This document shows positions 1 through 11,885 of a stretch of 64,000 nucleotides of DNA, piece after piece. Position 1 is the stretch's first letter, and the number at the start of each line of letters is the position of its first letter. This DNA comes from Nemophila menziesii (taxonomy: Eukaryota; Streptophyta; Magnoliopsida; Boraginales; Hydrophyllaceae), in contig JARWIR010000010.1 in assembly GCA_029959085.1 (NCBI GenBank), positions 34,030,731-34,094,730 on the forward strand, written 5' to 3'. Position numbers and translations under genes: made by a program. The notes below the pieces were generated by a model. It did no database searches. It worked only from the letters and a program-made list of their open reading frames with translations, and was not told the origin of the DNA.

Positions 1-1690
1 AAAGGTTATATTATATTCCAAAGCAATGCTAAGGAGTTTAAGAAAGAAGATACAGGACGAAATCAAGAGTTGAAAGCCAGAAGAATCTGTTTTTAGAAAG
101 AACAAAAGGTGCCAGCCAGACTTAGAACATGTAGTAGTTTTGAATCTTCATAAAATAGACAGAGTGCTTCCTTCTATATTGAAAGAAAAACTAATGTATA
201 TTGCATCATATGTCTAAGTTCCAATGTAGCTTACTAAATTGTGTCACAGTTCATCACCCTCTTCTAAAAATTCTTGTTGACTTCCCATTGAGAGTGCTTC
301 CTTTTTTTGTGTTCTCATTCATTTTCCAGATGACCGTTAGATCAATAGTCTGAGCAATAAAATATTAAAATAATCTATCTTTATCATTTTCCACCTTAAA
401 CTAATGTTACTTAACAATATTACCTAACATTACACTTCTTTGCATTAAAGTAATCTTCTTGTATTACCTAACAGTGTTACCTAATGTTCTAGGATTGGAG
501 TACAACGTAACAAAACTTTTATATGAATAACTTTTACCTAAAACTCATATCGTTACTAAAGTAGATAATATTTTTACCTAAAACTTATATCATTACTAAT
601 GCATAAGCCTAACATAATATTGAATAACATTATTTTCCTATTTATTGTCAATAAATTCAAGCATCATTTATATGAATAATATTGTTTTTTTATAAGAAAC
701 AGTACACGACAATATCATAAAACATCCAAAATAATAATCATATTAATACACAGGAGTAAAAACTAGTTTTTTTACTTGTGAGCCACCGCAAGAGAGTTTA
801 TTTTTTCTTTTTGCTAAATTTTATGAAATCTCTTCTTCTACATTGAGTTTTGTAGAATAGTTTTTTTATATATAGCCAAGCACAAGAATCCTATAAAGAC
901 CAATAAATTTTAAGAGTCCAAAAACTTTATAAAACCACAAGATTTCATAGTAATTTAAAAACTCGTAACTGTACACCAGTATTTTAAAAGATTTTTTAGA
1001 CTCCTAACTGAAAATATTCAGATTTTAAAATATTCTTTAGATTCTAGTTGAAAACTCCCTTACTCTTATAATCTACAAAAAAGATCCCATAGACCCTCTT
1101 AATTGAAAACACCCCTTAATTTATATTCATTTTTATTTATTTCTACACTTTTATTCTTCCTTCTTCTCTCTATTCACTTAATTCAATAAATATGCGTATA
1201 ATCTAAATATAATGGTAGTTTATATTGCTTTTTTATTCAACTACATATTTAACCATTTGTTGACTATAACCAATTAAATCTGTCGCTTTAAGGTTGTTTT
1301 CATCTTTAACAGTTAGAGTTTACAACGTACTATTCCCCATAAAGTAAAATTTAACTTTATTATATACTTTAGTAGTTAGGGTTTATTTCGTGATCCCGAT
1401 GTAAGATATTGTTGTTTCTTGATATAGTATGATCTTATCGATTTTTTTTAATTTTCGCATGTGATTGTTTTCGGATAATATTAAATACAAGACCTGAAGA
1501 TAAATACACTTACATATTTTTATTAAATACATAATGCGATTCAGGGTTGTAAGATTTCGGTTTTAGATTTCCATTTTAGGGATTCCAATATAGTCTTCCA
1601 AGTTAGGGTTCCCAATTTCGGATTTTTTAACCTATTAGTTCTTATTTGGCATCTGGTGCATACCGCAGGGGCTTGATGCAACATTTACTT
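1..1690. other. AT-rich intergenic DNA without recognised genes
   Basis: No open frame, splice pattern or protein motif that I recognise. It holds short diverged direct repeats around 950-1080 (a motif ending in 'gaaaa', with 'attttaaaa' repeated) and long T/A runs. Nothing here supports a gene. Confidence 0.6.
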
Positions 1691-2444
1691 ATTGAAGGTT
1701 GGTTAATCAAAATAATCCCTTTTACATTTTGATTTTTCCTTAATTGACATTTGAGTCATTTTTAATATTTTATTTTAGGGTTTCGTATGTTGGCCCATTA
1801 AAGTTTTACTTTCCGCATTATTTAAGGACCTTATTTCGCTATTTGAAGACAACTTTTGACTTATTAGGAAAGAACGTATTGAGTTTTGCCTTTTCAAAAT
1901 TGTTTTCTTTCTTACTGCACATATTGTTTGTACATCACTAAGACCTCGCGATCCAACCATTATATATATATATATATATATATAGTGTTGAATTTATTTA
2001 AACCCTACTATTTACATATCAATCGTTTGTATATGAGAAATTACATAGTTCAAGAATATACATGTTTAATCTTACCCTATCGATATAAATCGTATTGCTT
2101 TATTCTTGTTAGGGTTTACTTAGATTATCATTATATATTCAAGTTCATTTGTTACGCCTATTAGTTTCATATCCAATCCACCTCATCAAGGATATCTAGT
2201 TGAACTCTCAGTTTTGGAATCGTGTTTGTTTACTCTTTCTTCGTGATTAGTTTATGAATATGATATTGCAATTCTGTGATGCTATAATTTTGTCATTACT
2301 GAACATTGCAGTTTTGAGCTTGTGTTTAACCGACAACATTATAGTTTTACCACTTATGATCATGTTACAGAATTGTAGTTCTCCAACTAGTTTAGTGCAT
2401 AAGAAAGGCAACATGAGTTTTATGCACACATTCAAGTGATTATA
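1690..2444. repeat. Diverged repeat unit, copy A left part
   Basis: This stretch is recognisably repeated at about 4860-5580, and its 3' portion again at about 5835-6070. Shared landmarks are 'agggtttcgtat', 'aaagttttactttc', 'gcagttttgagc' and 'ccaactagtttagtgcata'. A TA microsatellite lies at about 1962-1983. The short frames inside are not shared as protein between copies. Copy A continues after the LTR insertion at about 3990-4640. Confidence 0.65.
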
Positions 2445-3975
2445 TGATGTCTCCTCATTTGTGATAGATTTATATTAGGATGAGACATCATTTTTAGTGA
2501 TTTATAAGTCATAATAGTCGATTTTCTTGAGAAATAGTGCACTTTCCTATTTTGAGTCTTGATTTAGTAAAATAATATTTTTAGAGCATATTGGGTTTAA
2601 TTGTTTATTTAGTGTGTAGCTTTAAAGATAATTATGGAGATTAATTAGAGTCCAAGTCAAAGACTACAAGATATGGAAAGAGATTAGCATGGTAATTGGA
2701 GATAAGGAAACAAAAGCTAAAATTATGGAAAAGGAAAAGCTGCCTAAATCTGAATTTCTGCAGCAACGCCTAAAGAAGTGGTGATAACTCCAAAAAGAAG
2801 CCGATTTTGGTAAATTCCTTTCATAGGGACGTAGATAATTTGCTGAGGATTCTTTTGGTATATTGTGGAGCAAAAACCGACCAATAACGAAGAAGATATG
2901 ATCAAAACAGTTCAGCAGAATTTATCTTTATTTCCATACGAATTTGAGTTGGGCTTGGAGTCCATTACTTTACCTCTCCCTCAAGAAAACGAATTAGGTC
3001 TTCTAAACACCTATAAATACACCCTTATATCACTTGTAAAAGTACCCTAGCAATCCTTGCCTCATAGTAATTAGTTTTTAAGGTTTTATTCTTCCAGTTT
3101 ATTGTAGAGAGCAAGATGATGTCTTTTGTAATTTCTTTTACTTTATTTCCATCAGGTATGAACTAAACTCCCCATAGCTTTGTTTTTGCATCATGTATAA
3201 TCTATGAATTCTAATTCTTCTATCTAAGTTTTTTTGGGAATTATATGTTTTAATTTAATATTAGCTGCTTACTCTTATATTTGTTTATGTGTTTTGATTT
3301 AATGACTGTTTTCCTTGCGGTGCGCAACATTTAGGATTACCTTAATAGTAGTTAGATGATCGCCTTAGCTGGGTGTCTAATTATTGAAACACCACATAAC
3401 GTCTAGTGTCGATATTAGTCCTGAAAAAACCGATTCTAACTAGATAGTCATTAGGGTTTGTTTTAATTACCATATCACCAATTGAATGAATTCTTTGCTT
3501 AGGGCCTTAGTAGCGTTTGATAACCCTATTTGAAACAGCTTCTTGGTTGTGCCGTAGCCCCCTTAGTCGCTCTCAAGGTCTAAGGTATGGGAATTTAGAA
3601 TCCTGACTAAGTATACAAGAGCTAATATTCTCCCTTATAAACTAAATCTAATAGAAAGAATTAGAAGGATTAGTGCATACTAGCAAAACCTAAGTTATAT
3701 TTCTCATTTCATATTCTTAGTATTTTATTTTATTGTCTTTATTTTTCTTAGTTTTAATTCTTAATCTCGAAATTCTATTGCTTTTATTTTCTGTCTTTAA
3801 TTATTTACTTTTACTCGTTATTTCTACCCACGTGCTTAACACACTTAAGTCCTTGAGAACGAACTCAACTTACTAACTAAAACTTGCATACGTCCTGTAA
3901 TACTTGCAATACTGTGCCTGTCTAGGGTAGGAGTGCATAGTTTTCTTGACCTTTATTTGTATTAATTTTATCACA
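2445..3975 (+). mobile_element. Solo LTR of an Athila/Tat-like Ty3/Gypsy family
   Basis: It begins TGATGTCTCC and ends near TTTTATCACA. The same landmarks occur in LTRs at 37.7-39.5 kb and 54-55.5 kb: a TATA-like 'cctataaatacacc' at about 3009, 'gattaccttaatagtagttagatg', and 'ctaactagatagtc'. No PBS, gag or pol follows, so it is a solo or truncated LTR. It splits a repeat unit that is uninterrupted in the copies at 5.5 and 6.0 kb. I could not find a clean target duplication, so the exact right end (3975 versus about 3997) is uncertain. Confidence 0.6.
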
Positions 3976-3989
3976 CCCTAGGCGACACC

Positions 3990-6690
3990 ACTATAACATG
4001 ATATGATTCATATTCAATCTAACCATAAAAGGCTCCCGTGCATATTCAAACGACCATTCACTATATTCATTAATCAAGGGACAATCATAAATGCGATCAT
4101 TAATTATACAAAACAAAATAACAACACAATCAGTATACACCATATATTATTTAAACTTTTGATCAGACTACTTATATAAAAATCTTCAACAATCTTTTTT
4201 TCTTTTCTTTATTTCTTAATCTTTTCTATCCATTTCAACTCAGCAACACATGCATATATTTTTTTTTCTCTACCAAATCAATGCGATCCACCGTGTTCCT
4301 AAATCGCTTTTCCAGGATAAACCTAGTTGTAAGAGTTACATGAGTGACATTTAAAGTACAAAAATCCATTTGTTGACTTATCACCAGATTCTACAAAATT
4401 TCGAACTGAGTTACATGACAGATAAATATTGAAGAAGAAAAAATATGAATAGGTTTGAAAGAAATAACGGTTTACTATTACTGAATATAGATATTCTCAG
4501 TCATTACTATATTATTACAAAAAAAAAAACAAATTTACTTTTGAAAGAAAGACTTTCCCAATCTACGCTATTGAGTCATACTATTAATTATCAATAAAAT
4601 CATATCATAAGATGATAATGGGATAAGATTTTAGTGTAAATCTTGAAACCCTAAGGCTGGAAGATCCTTAGATAGTGGACTAAGTGATGCAGTGAAGATT
4701 TAGGTTCGTTTGGATCATCCAAAGACTCAAAAAAAATTTTTTAAGGCTTTTAGAGATTCTTGAGAGGATTTTTGCTAACTTCCGTACACTCTCTCAGAAT
4801 TAGGCGTACAATATATGTTTTTTTTTATTGCGTTGAGCCTTCCGGGACCAATGGATTGCTTCTCCATCCAAAATAATCCCTTTTATGTTTTGAGTTTTCC
4901 TTAATGGACTTTTAGGTCATTTATTTTAGGGTTTCGTATTTTAGTCCAATTAAAGTTTTACTTTCTGCATTACTTAAAGACCTTATTTCGATGTTTGAAG
5001 ACAACTTTTGATTTATTGAAAAAACGTATTAAGCTTTTCCTTTTCAAAAATTATGTTCTTTCTTACTGCGCATATTGTTTCTACATCACTAAGACCTCGA
5101 AAGCCAACCATTATGTATATAGTGTTGAATTTATCTAAACCCTACTTTTTACATATCAATTATTTGTGTTTGAGAAATTACATAGTTAAAGAATATACAT
5201 GATAAATCTTACCTTATCACTATAAATCGTATTGCTTTATTCTTGTTAGGGTTTAGTCATATTATCATTATATATTTAAGATTATTTATTCCGCATTTAG
5301 TCCCATATCATATCCACCTCATCTAGGATATGTAGTTGAACTCTCAATTTTTTTAAATCGTGTTTATTTACTCTTTCTTCGTGATTAGTTTATGAATATG
5401 ATATTACATTTTCGTGATGTTATAACTTTGTTGCTACAAACATTGCAGTTTTGAGCCTGTGATTAGCCAACAACATTATAGTTTTACCAATTATGATTAT
5501 GTTACAATATTGTAGTTCTCCAACTAGTTTAGTGCATAAGCAAGGCAATATGAGTTTTCATGCACATATTCGAGTGACTAGAAAATGGTATAATGCATAT
5601 TCCATCTAACCTTAAAAGGCTGTAGTGCATATTCAAATGACCATTCACTATATCCGTTAATAAATGGACAATCATAATGCGATAATTAACTAAACAAAAT
5701 AAAATAACAACACAATCAATATACACCATATAATATTTAAACTTTCGATCACACTACAAAAATTAAATCTTCAATAATCTTTTTTTCTTTTCTTTATTTC
5801 ATCTTAATCTTTTTTGTCCGTTTCAACTCAGTTAGTTTTAAAATCGTGTTTGTTTACTCTTTCTTCGTGATTAGTTTATGAATTTGATATTGCATATCCG
5901 TAATGTTATAATTTTGTTGTTACTAAACATAGCAGTTTGTGCTTGTGATTAGCCGACAACATTATAGTTTTACCAATTATGATTATGTTACAAACTTGTA
6001 GTTCTCCAACTAGTTTAGTGCATAAGAAAGGCAACACGAGTTTTCATGCACATATCCAAAGTGACTAGAAAATGGTATAATGCATATTCCATCTAATCAT
6101 ATAAGGCTCTAGTGCATATTCAAACAATCATTTACTACATTCACTAATCATATGGACAATCATAAATGAGATCATTAATTAAACAAAACAACATAACAAC
6201 ACAATCCATATACACCAAACCGTACTTAAACTTTCGATCAGACTACGAATATCAAAATCTTAAACAATTTTCTTTTCTTTTCTTTATTCCATCTTAATCT
6301 TTTCTGTCCGTTTCAACTCAACAACACATTCAAATATTTTTTCTCTACTACATGCGATCCATCGTGTTCACACATCACATTTCCAGGAGAAACCTAGTTG
6401 TAAGAGTTACAAAAGTAACATTTAAAGTACAAAACCCATTTGTTGATTCATCACCAGATTTTAAAAAAAATTCAAATTTGAGTTACATGGCAAATAAATA
6501 TTGAAGAAGAAGAAACCTAAATAGGTTTAAAAAAAATAACTGATTTACTATTACTAAATATAGATATTTAGATATTTTTTGTCATTATTATTTTATTGCA
6601 AAAATAACAAATTTATTTTGAATAGAAAGACTTTCATATGTAATCATTCTATTAATTATCAATAAAATCCTATCATAAGATTATTCTCAT
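3990..6690. repeat. Diverged tandem/segmental repeat copies A-right, B and C
   Basis: Three partial copies of one unit. A-right is about 3990-4640, B is about 4860-5820 and C is about 5835-6690. Landmarks shared by copies include 'catattcaaacgaccattcac', 'gatcattaattaaacaaaa', 'cttttctgtccgtttcaactc' and 'attgaagaagaa'. Copies differ by many substitutions and small indels, so the duplications are old. No coding capacity is recognisable. Confidence 0.65.
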
Positions 6691-7580
6691 TAGCCGTTTT
6701 AATAAAAGAAATCATTATTTTTCTATCCTTGTCTTTTCATAATTCTTTTTTAGTCAAAAATGAAAACAGAATTATATCAAAAAACAATTACTACATTATT
6801 TCCTAAAATTTTCTTGGTCAAGGCAAAGTGTTGAGCTTCTTCTTGTTGGGTTGTAAGGAAGTTCTGACAGCTTGTACCACTACTGTCACCAGTCAACTAT
6901 TGTCATTGCATGCTAGTGGGTCCCAATAAGCATCAATAATATCAAAATAATACATTTTTCACCCCAAAACAATTTTCCAAAGGATTATTGTCCAAGAAAC
7001 ACCTCAAATTAGAATTAATGCCTCCTCACCCCTGCCGCTTTCTTCTTGCCCATAAAAGGCACTCCTTTTTTTTTCTTTCCTATTTTACCCACCCCAACAG
7101 CCGTCTCCAAATTTTCCCTCCTTCAAAGACTATAAGGGGCAAAGAGCTGGCTTGATTAAAGCGTTAACCACTGGTGAAAATTATATATTATAATAATCAA
7201 CATATATATCATATAATTATTATTTAATATAATTCAAAATTAATTATTATTTTACGTTTTTGGTAATTTATTTGAAATTGGATTTTAAATGTTCAAATAC
7301 TAACAATCATATTTTTTGGTAATTATTTCTTAATTTATTTTTGCAGATGTTGAAAAATTCTTTTCGCTGCGACCCAAGTAAATTAGCGAATTTATAATCT
7401 CTTTAAGTTTTTATTAATTACTGTAGATATAGATACATTTTTTTTTTGAATTATAAAATAGAAAAGCGCGTAATTAAGCATGTTACTGAGTTGGATGCTA
7501 GAGAGCACATAGTGCCATACATTGATTGATTTATGCAAACAAAACATATTAAAAAATAAAAAAGCAAATGATGAAGCGGC

Positions 7581-8095
7581 AAAAGTGTACTTGCACGAGT
7601 TGTGGGAAACATTCCCATAACTCAACATTAGCCCACAAGTACAAAAGTGTACTTGCACGAGTGTTGGGAAACATTCCCACTACTCAACATTAGCCCACAA
7701 GTACAAAAGTGTACTTGCACGAGTTGTGGGAAACATTCCCATAACTCAACATTAGCCCACAAGTACAAAAGTGTACTTGCACGAGTGCTGGGAAACATTC
7801 CCACTACTCAACATTAGCCCACAAGTACAAAAGTGTACTTGCACGAGTTGTGGGAATCTATCCCAGAACTCAACATTTAGTCCACAAGTACAAAAATGTA
7901 CTTGCACGAGTTGTGGGAAACATTCCCATTACTCAACATTAGTCCATACAGTACAAAAGTGTACTTGCACGAGTTGTGGGAAACACTCCCATTACTCAAC
8001 ATTAGCCCATACAGTACAAAAGTGTATTTGCACGAGTTGTGGAAAACACTCCCATTACTCGCCCTTGACAAAAATTGTACTTGCACAAGTCCACT
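7581..8095. repeat. 62-bp tandem array inside Mutator-like element
   Basis: About eight units of about 62 bp. The consensus core is 'gtgtacttgcacgagt' followed by 'tgggaaacattccca' and 'ctcaacattagcccacaa'. Unit junctions form the palindrome CAAGTACAAAAGTGTACTTG, and each unit also holds TGGGAAACATTCCCA, so the array can fold into serial hairpins. Two subtypes (gagttgtggg and gagtgttggg/gagtgctggg) alternate in the first four units, suggesting a higher-order repeat. Three partial copies occur at 19,550-19,740. Confidence 0.85.
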
Positions 8096-8130
8096 ACTCG
8101 CCCTTGGCAGCAGCAGTCGACAGCAGTAAG

Positions 8131-8272
8131 CATTAAGGTATATTTACCTTAAGTGCCTTTTATGGGCAAGTGGCTAAGGTGGCAGGTGGTTATTGGGCTA
8201 AGGGCATTAAGGTATATTTACCTTAAGTGCCTTTTATGGGCAAGTGACTAAGGTGGCAGGTGGTTAATGGGC
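8131..8272. repeat. Tandem duplication of the Mutator-like right terminus
   Basis: Two copies of about 74 bp (8131-8204 and from 8205). Each begins 'cattaaggtatatttacc' and contains 'gtgccttttatgggcaag' and 'aaggtggcaggtggtta'. Only the second copy continues into 'gggcattcaccc' and the 9-bp target duplication, so the outer copy is the functional terminus. Confidence 0.8.
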
Positions 8273-8335
8273 ATTCACCCTTTTCCAAATAGTCCTCAAT
8301 AAATCCAAAATTATCATTTTCCATTCCATCTTTCA

Positions 8336-8342
8336 TATATAT
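8336..8342 (+). promoter_or_regulatory. TATA-like box of the GRIK kinase gene
   Basis: TATATAT lies upstream of a pyrimidine-rich presumed 5' UTR (ctctcc/tctctcc, about 8355-8400). It is followed by a candidate 5'-UTR intron with donor G|GTAAGT at 8564/8565 and acceptor TTTTTCAG at 9124. The Mutator-like element ends only about 55 bp upstream. The transcription start is inferred, not shown. Confidence 0.45.
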
Positions 8343-9193
8343 CACAGCCGAACATCTCTCCTCAAATTTCTCTCCGCCTCCATTTCTCTCCTGCTTAGGT
8401 TTCCCAAATCAACTATTCTATCTGAAATTAAACCACCCTTTTTTATCTTTTTTATTTTTTATTTCCCAATCTCAGATATTTACAATTTTATATACAAAAC
8501 TAAATTCCGTAGCTCGGTGTAAGATATTCCTAATTTTCGCCGGAGCTAGGGTTTATATAGATTGGTAAGTAAATAAAACCCATTCTTTGTTAAAATCTTC
8601 TCATCTCAGTTTTATATATATAATTTTTTTTTTAATTCAATTCAGTCAAATTACGCATTTTTTCATGTTAACTTGTAAATAAGATTGGTTTTTGATGGGT
8701 TTTGGCTTTTATTAAGTAAAATCCGTTTGAATTTGATGAATTATTCCATCATCTGGTAATCAGATAAAAAAGATTCAATTTTTATTGTGAAATTCGTATT
8801 AATTAGGTTAATGATTGCATTACTTGTTAATCATTAAATGATTCAATTTTGTTTTTTTTGTGTGCTTTGATTAGAAATCGCATTGACGAGCAAAGAATTA
8901 AGTGGTTGACCAAGTTAATTATTCTAAACTGGAGCTTTTTTTTAACCATGTCTCGATTTGAACAAGAAGCCATTAAAATCATCTGTTATTTTCTTCATTT
9001 TGCTGAATGGCACCCTATACAATAACATAATCAGTTAGGGCGTGGAGCCCACGTAACTTCCCTCAAGGTAACTTTCAATAATTGCACCATTAGTCCCTTA
9101 TGTTAAATACGCTTCATTTTTCAGGTTTGGGGTTGATACATACACATATACATACAAACTGTAAATTATCGTGATAAAAAAAATTAAATAAAA

Positions 9194-11885
9194 ATGTATC
9201 CAAAAAGGAATTCACTTGAAAAAACGGAAATGGGCTGTTGTGGATTTTTCGGGCTTTTTGCAACAAAAGCCCAAAAACCGAAGACTTATGTTCAAACGGG
9301 ATTAAGAAACAATGATTCTCGAGATTCTTTGCTCGTTAATGAAGTTTATGAAGAAGAAGAAGTAGATGATCTAGAAGGTTCTTTTAACGGAGGTTCTTTT
9401 AACGGAGATGTAACGGATAATGAATGTGAATATCATATTCCAGTTAATCGATCAGAAGATATACTCGTGAATCGTGCTCAAAATGGTTGGATTTGCAGAC
9501 AAGTCCCTGTTAAAGAAACTAATCAACTTATACGTTCCGAGGTTCGTAACTCGTAAATTTTTTAACGGACTTAATTTTTTTTTTTTTTAAATTAATTTTT
9601 TTTTTAGGATGAAGATGGGAATAAAATGGTGAATGAGTATATACGCGAGTATAAAATTGGATCTGGTAGTTACGGAAAAGTGGTAAGTTTCTTAATTTAC
9701 AAAATAGTCCCTGAACTATAACCTAGTTTACCTAATAGTCCTCGAACTAAAAAAGAAGAAAAAAATCCTCGAACTATTTTATTTAATTTTTAATAATTGT
9801 GAAATGATAGGTTTTGTATCGAAGCTCTATAGATGGAAAACATTACGCAATAAAGGTATTTAATTTAATTTAATTTATTTTTTGTTTAGTTTAAGGTAAT
9901 ATTTAATATGTCGGAATTTAATTTTGTAGGCTTTTCACAAGTCACATTTAAGGAAACAACGTGTCTCACCTTCAGAAACAGCTATGACTGATGTTCTTCG
10001 TGAGGTAATTTAATTTTTTTTTTACATCTATTAAAATTTTATTTTATTTTATTTTATTAATTTATATATTTATTTATTATAGGTTATGATTATGAAAATG
10101 TTGAGTCATCCAAATATAGTAAATTTAATCGAAGTTATTGATGACCCATCAACTGATCATTTTTACATGGGTACTGTACATTTCACATTTTCTTTATCAC
10201 ATTTTGTATAAAAAACATTTAATTAATTTTTGTATTTTTTTATTTAAATATAGTTTTGGAATATGTGGATGGAAAATGGTTATATGAAGGTGATCCACCA
10301 CGTTTACTTGGAGAAACCACTTCTAGAAAGTATCTTCGGGGAATAATATCTGGGTTAAAGTATCTACATGCTCATGTATGATATTTTTTTCTATTTATTT
10401 AATTTATTTTTTATTTATTTTTTTGTTTTTGAATGTTGATGTGTTTTTTTGTAACAGAATGTAGTGCATGGTGATATTAAACCTGATAATCTTTTGGTTA
10501 CTTCTTCTGGGACTGTGAAATTGTGTGATTTTAGTGTCAGTCAAGTTTTCGAGGTAAATAATTTTTATTTTTTATTTTTTTTATTTTTTGAGTTTTAAAT
10601 AATTATTTATGACTGTATAGGATGATAATGATGAGCTTCGACGCTCACCCGGAACTCCCGTTTTTACTGCTCCTGAATGTTGTTTAGGTTTGTATTCTAA
10701 TTTACTTTTTCTTGCATTTTAGCCCCCTATAGTTTCGTAAAAGTGCGTACTACCCCTTTTTAGTTTGAAAAGGTGTGTGCAATGTTAAGCGCAAATTCAT
10801 GAAATTATTACCTTATGGCCCCCTCAAATTTTTAGAATCTTTGTTTGGAACTTGTAGTGTAATTAATTAGAAAAATACTAATTTACTGGCATTTAATGCA
10901 TTTTTGTGTGATATAGGACTTGCAGTGCAATTTTTGCATAATATAAGGACCTATAGTCCAATTTTTTCATAATATAGGGACTCATAGTGCAATTAATTAT
11001 AAAAAAATACTAATATAGAGACCTGTAGTGCATTCTTTTCCATAATATAGGAACTTATAGTGCAATTTTTTCATAATATAGGGAGTAATTACAAAAAAAC
11101 TAATATAGGGGACCTTTAGTGCAATTTTTTGAAATATATAAGGATCTATAGTCCACTTTTTTCATATATAGGTGTAATTAATTAAAAAACCAATATAGGG
11201 GGACCTATAGTGCAATTTTTGCATAATATAGGGACTTTTTTTGTCAATAGAGGGATTAGGGACTTATAGCATAATCAATTACAAAAAACTAATACAGGGA
11301 CCTGTAGTGCAATTTTTCATTATATAACGACCTATAGTGCAATTTTTAGGTTATATAGGACCTATAGTGCGCATGTGCATATGAATTGCGCACATACGAA
11401 ACTATAGGGAGTAAAATGCAATTTTTTTCATCTCTAACATGGAAAATTATTTATAGGTCTTACATATCATGGCCGAGCAGCAGATACATGGGCAGTTGGG
11501 GTCACATTGTATTATATGATACTTGGAAATTACCCTTTTCTTGGGGATTCTCTTCAAGATACTTACGATAAAATTGTTAATGATTCTCTCATCTTCCCTG
11601 ATAATATAAACCCTCAATTAAAAGAACTAATCGAGGGTCTTCTTTGCAAAGGTTAGTGTTTTAATTACTTTTAATTTTTATTTATTTTATTTTTAAATGG
11701 TCACTAAAAAGTTTCGTTTATTTACAGAACCAACTCAGAGGATGAGTTTAGAAGATGTGGAAAAACACCCTTGGGTTATTGAAAAAGAAGGTCCGATCCC
11801 TGAGTTTGTATGTTGGTGTAAAAGTAAAAGAATGGAAAGAGAAGCATCTATTAGTAGTAGCAATAATTCCGATATATTATCTTGA
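9194..11885 (+). CDS. GRIK: GRIK/SNAK-type SnRK1-activating protein kinase
   Basis: Ser/Thr kinase of the GRIK1/GRIK2 (SNAK) family, known to phosphorylate the T-loop of the SnRK1 catalytic subunit and to bind geminivirus Rep. I join ten exons: 9194-9541, 9608-9682, 9811-9855, 9930-10004, 10083-10170, 10254-10375, 10458-10553, 10621-10687, 11457-11651 and 11728-11885. They total 1269 nt, 422 aa, all GT-AG and all in frame. Visible motifs are the glycine loop GSGSYGKV, ATP-lysine YAIK, catalytic loop HGDIKPDN, DFS in place of DFG, T-loop SPGTPVFTAPE, and DTWAVG. HGD and DFS are usual for this family as I know it. A second in-frame ATG at 9230 starts MGCC, a possible acylation start. The last large intron (10,688-11,456) is repeat-rich. 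Upstream lies a Mutator-like element. The gene looks intact; which paralogue it is cannot be told. Confidence 0.93.
10860..11400 (+). repeat. Degenerate tandem repeat in GRIK intron 8
   Basis: At least nine irregular units built from 'gacctatagtgcaattttt' and 'cataatataggga', with spacing of roughly 40-70 bp. It fills most of the 769-nt intron between the exon carrying TAPECC and the exon carrying TYHGRAADTWAVG. The array does not disrupt the splice sites. Confidence 0.8.

Larger units (their letters stand above)
6982..8280. mobile_element. Non-autonomous Mutator-like element (family 1, copy 1)
   Basis: It is flanked by a perfect 9-bp direct repeat TTTTCCAAA (6973-6981 and 8281-8289). The ends are inverted: left GGATTATTGTCC...AACACCT, right end read in reverse GGGTGAATGCCC...ACCACCT. 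Inner terminal blocks 'cccataaaaggcac' (left) and 'gtgccttttatgggc' (right) extend the inverted repeat to about 80 bp, imperfectly. A 9-bp target duplication is characteristic of Mutator. No transposase is visible. The interior carries a 62-bp tandem array, and the right terminal segment is duplicated in tandem. A second member lies at 18,910-21,893. The right end is about 55 bp upstream of the TATA-like box of the kinase gene. Confidence 0.75.

Noticed and set aside
1744..2439. Short frames of 61-92 codons on both strands
   Set aside because: They lie in a diverged repeat whose other copies do not keep these frames.
7771..8136. 121-codon plus-strand frame with repeated CTCTSCGKHSHYS words, like a Cys/His zinc-binding protein
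   Set aside because: It is the translation of the 62-bp tandem array inside a Mutator-like element. Other frames of the same array are open too, on both strands, and no start context or splice structure supports it.
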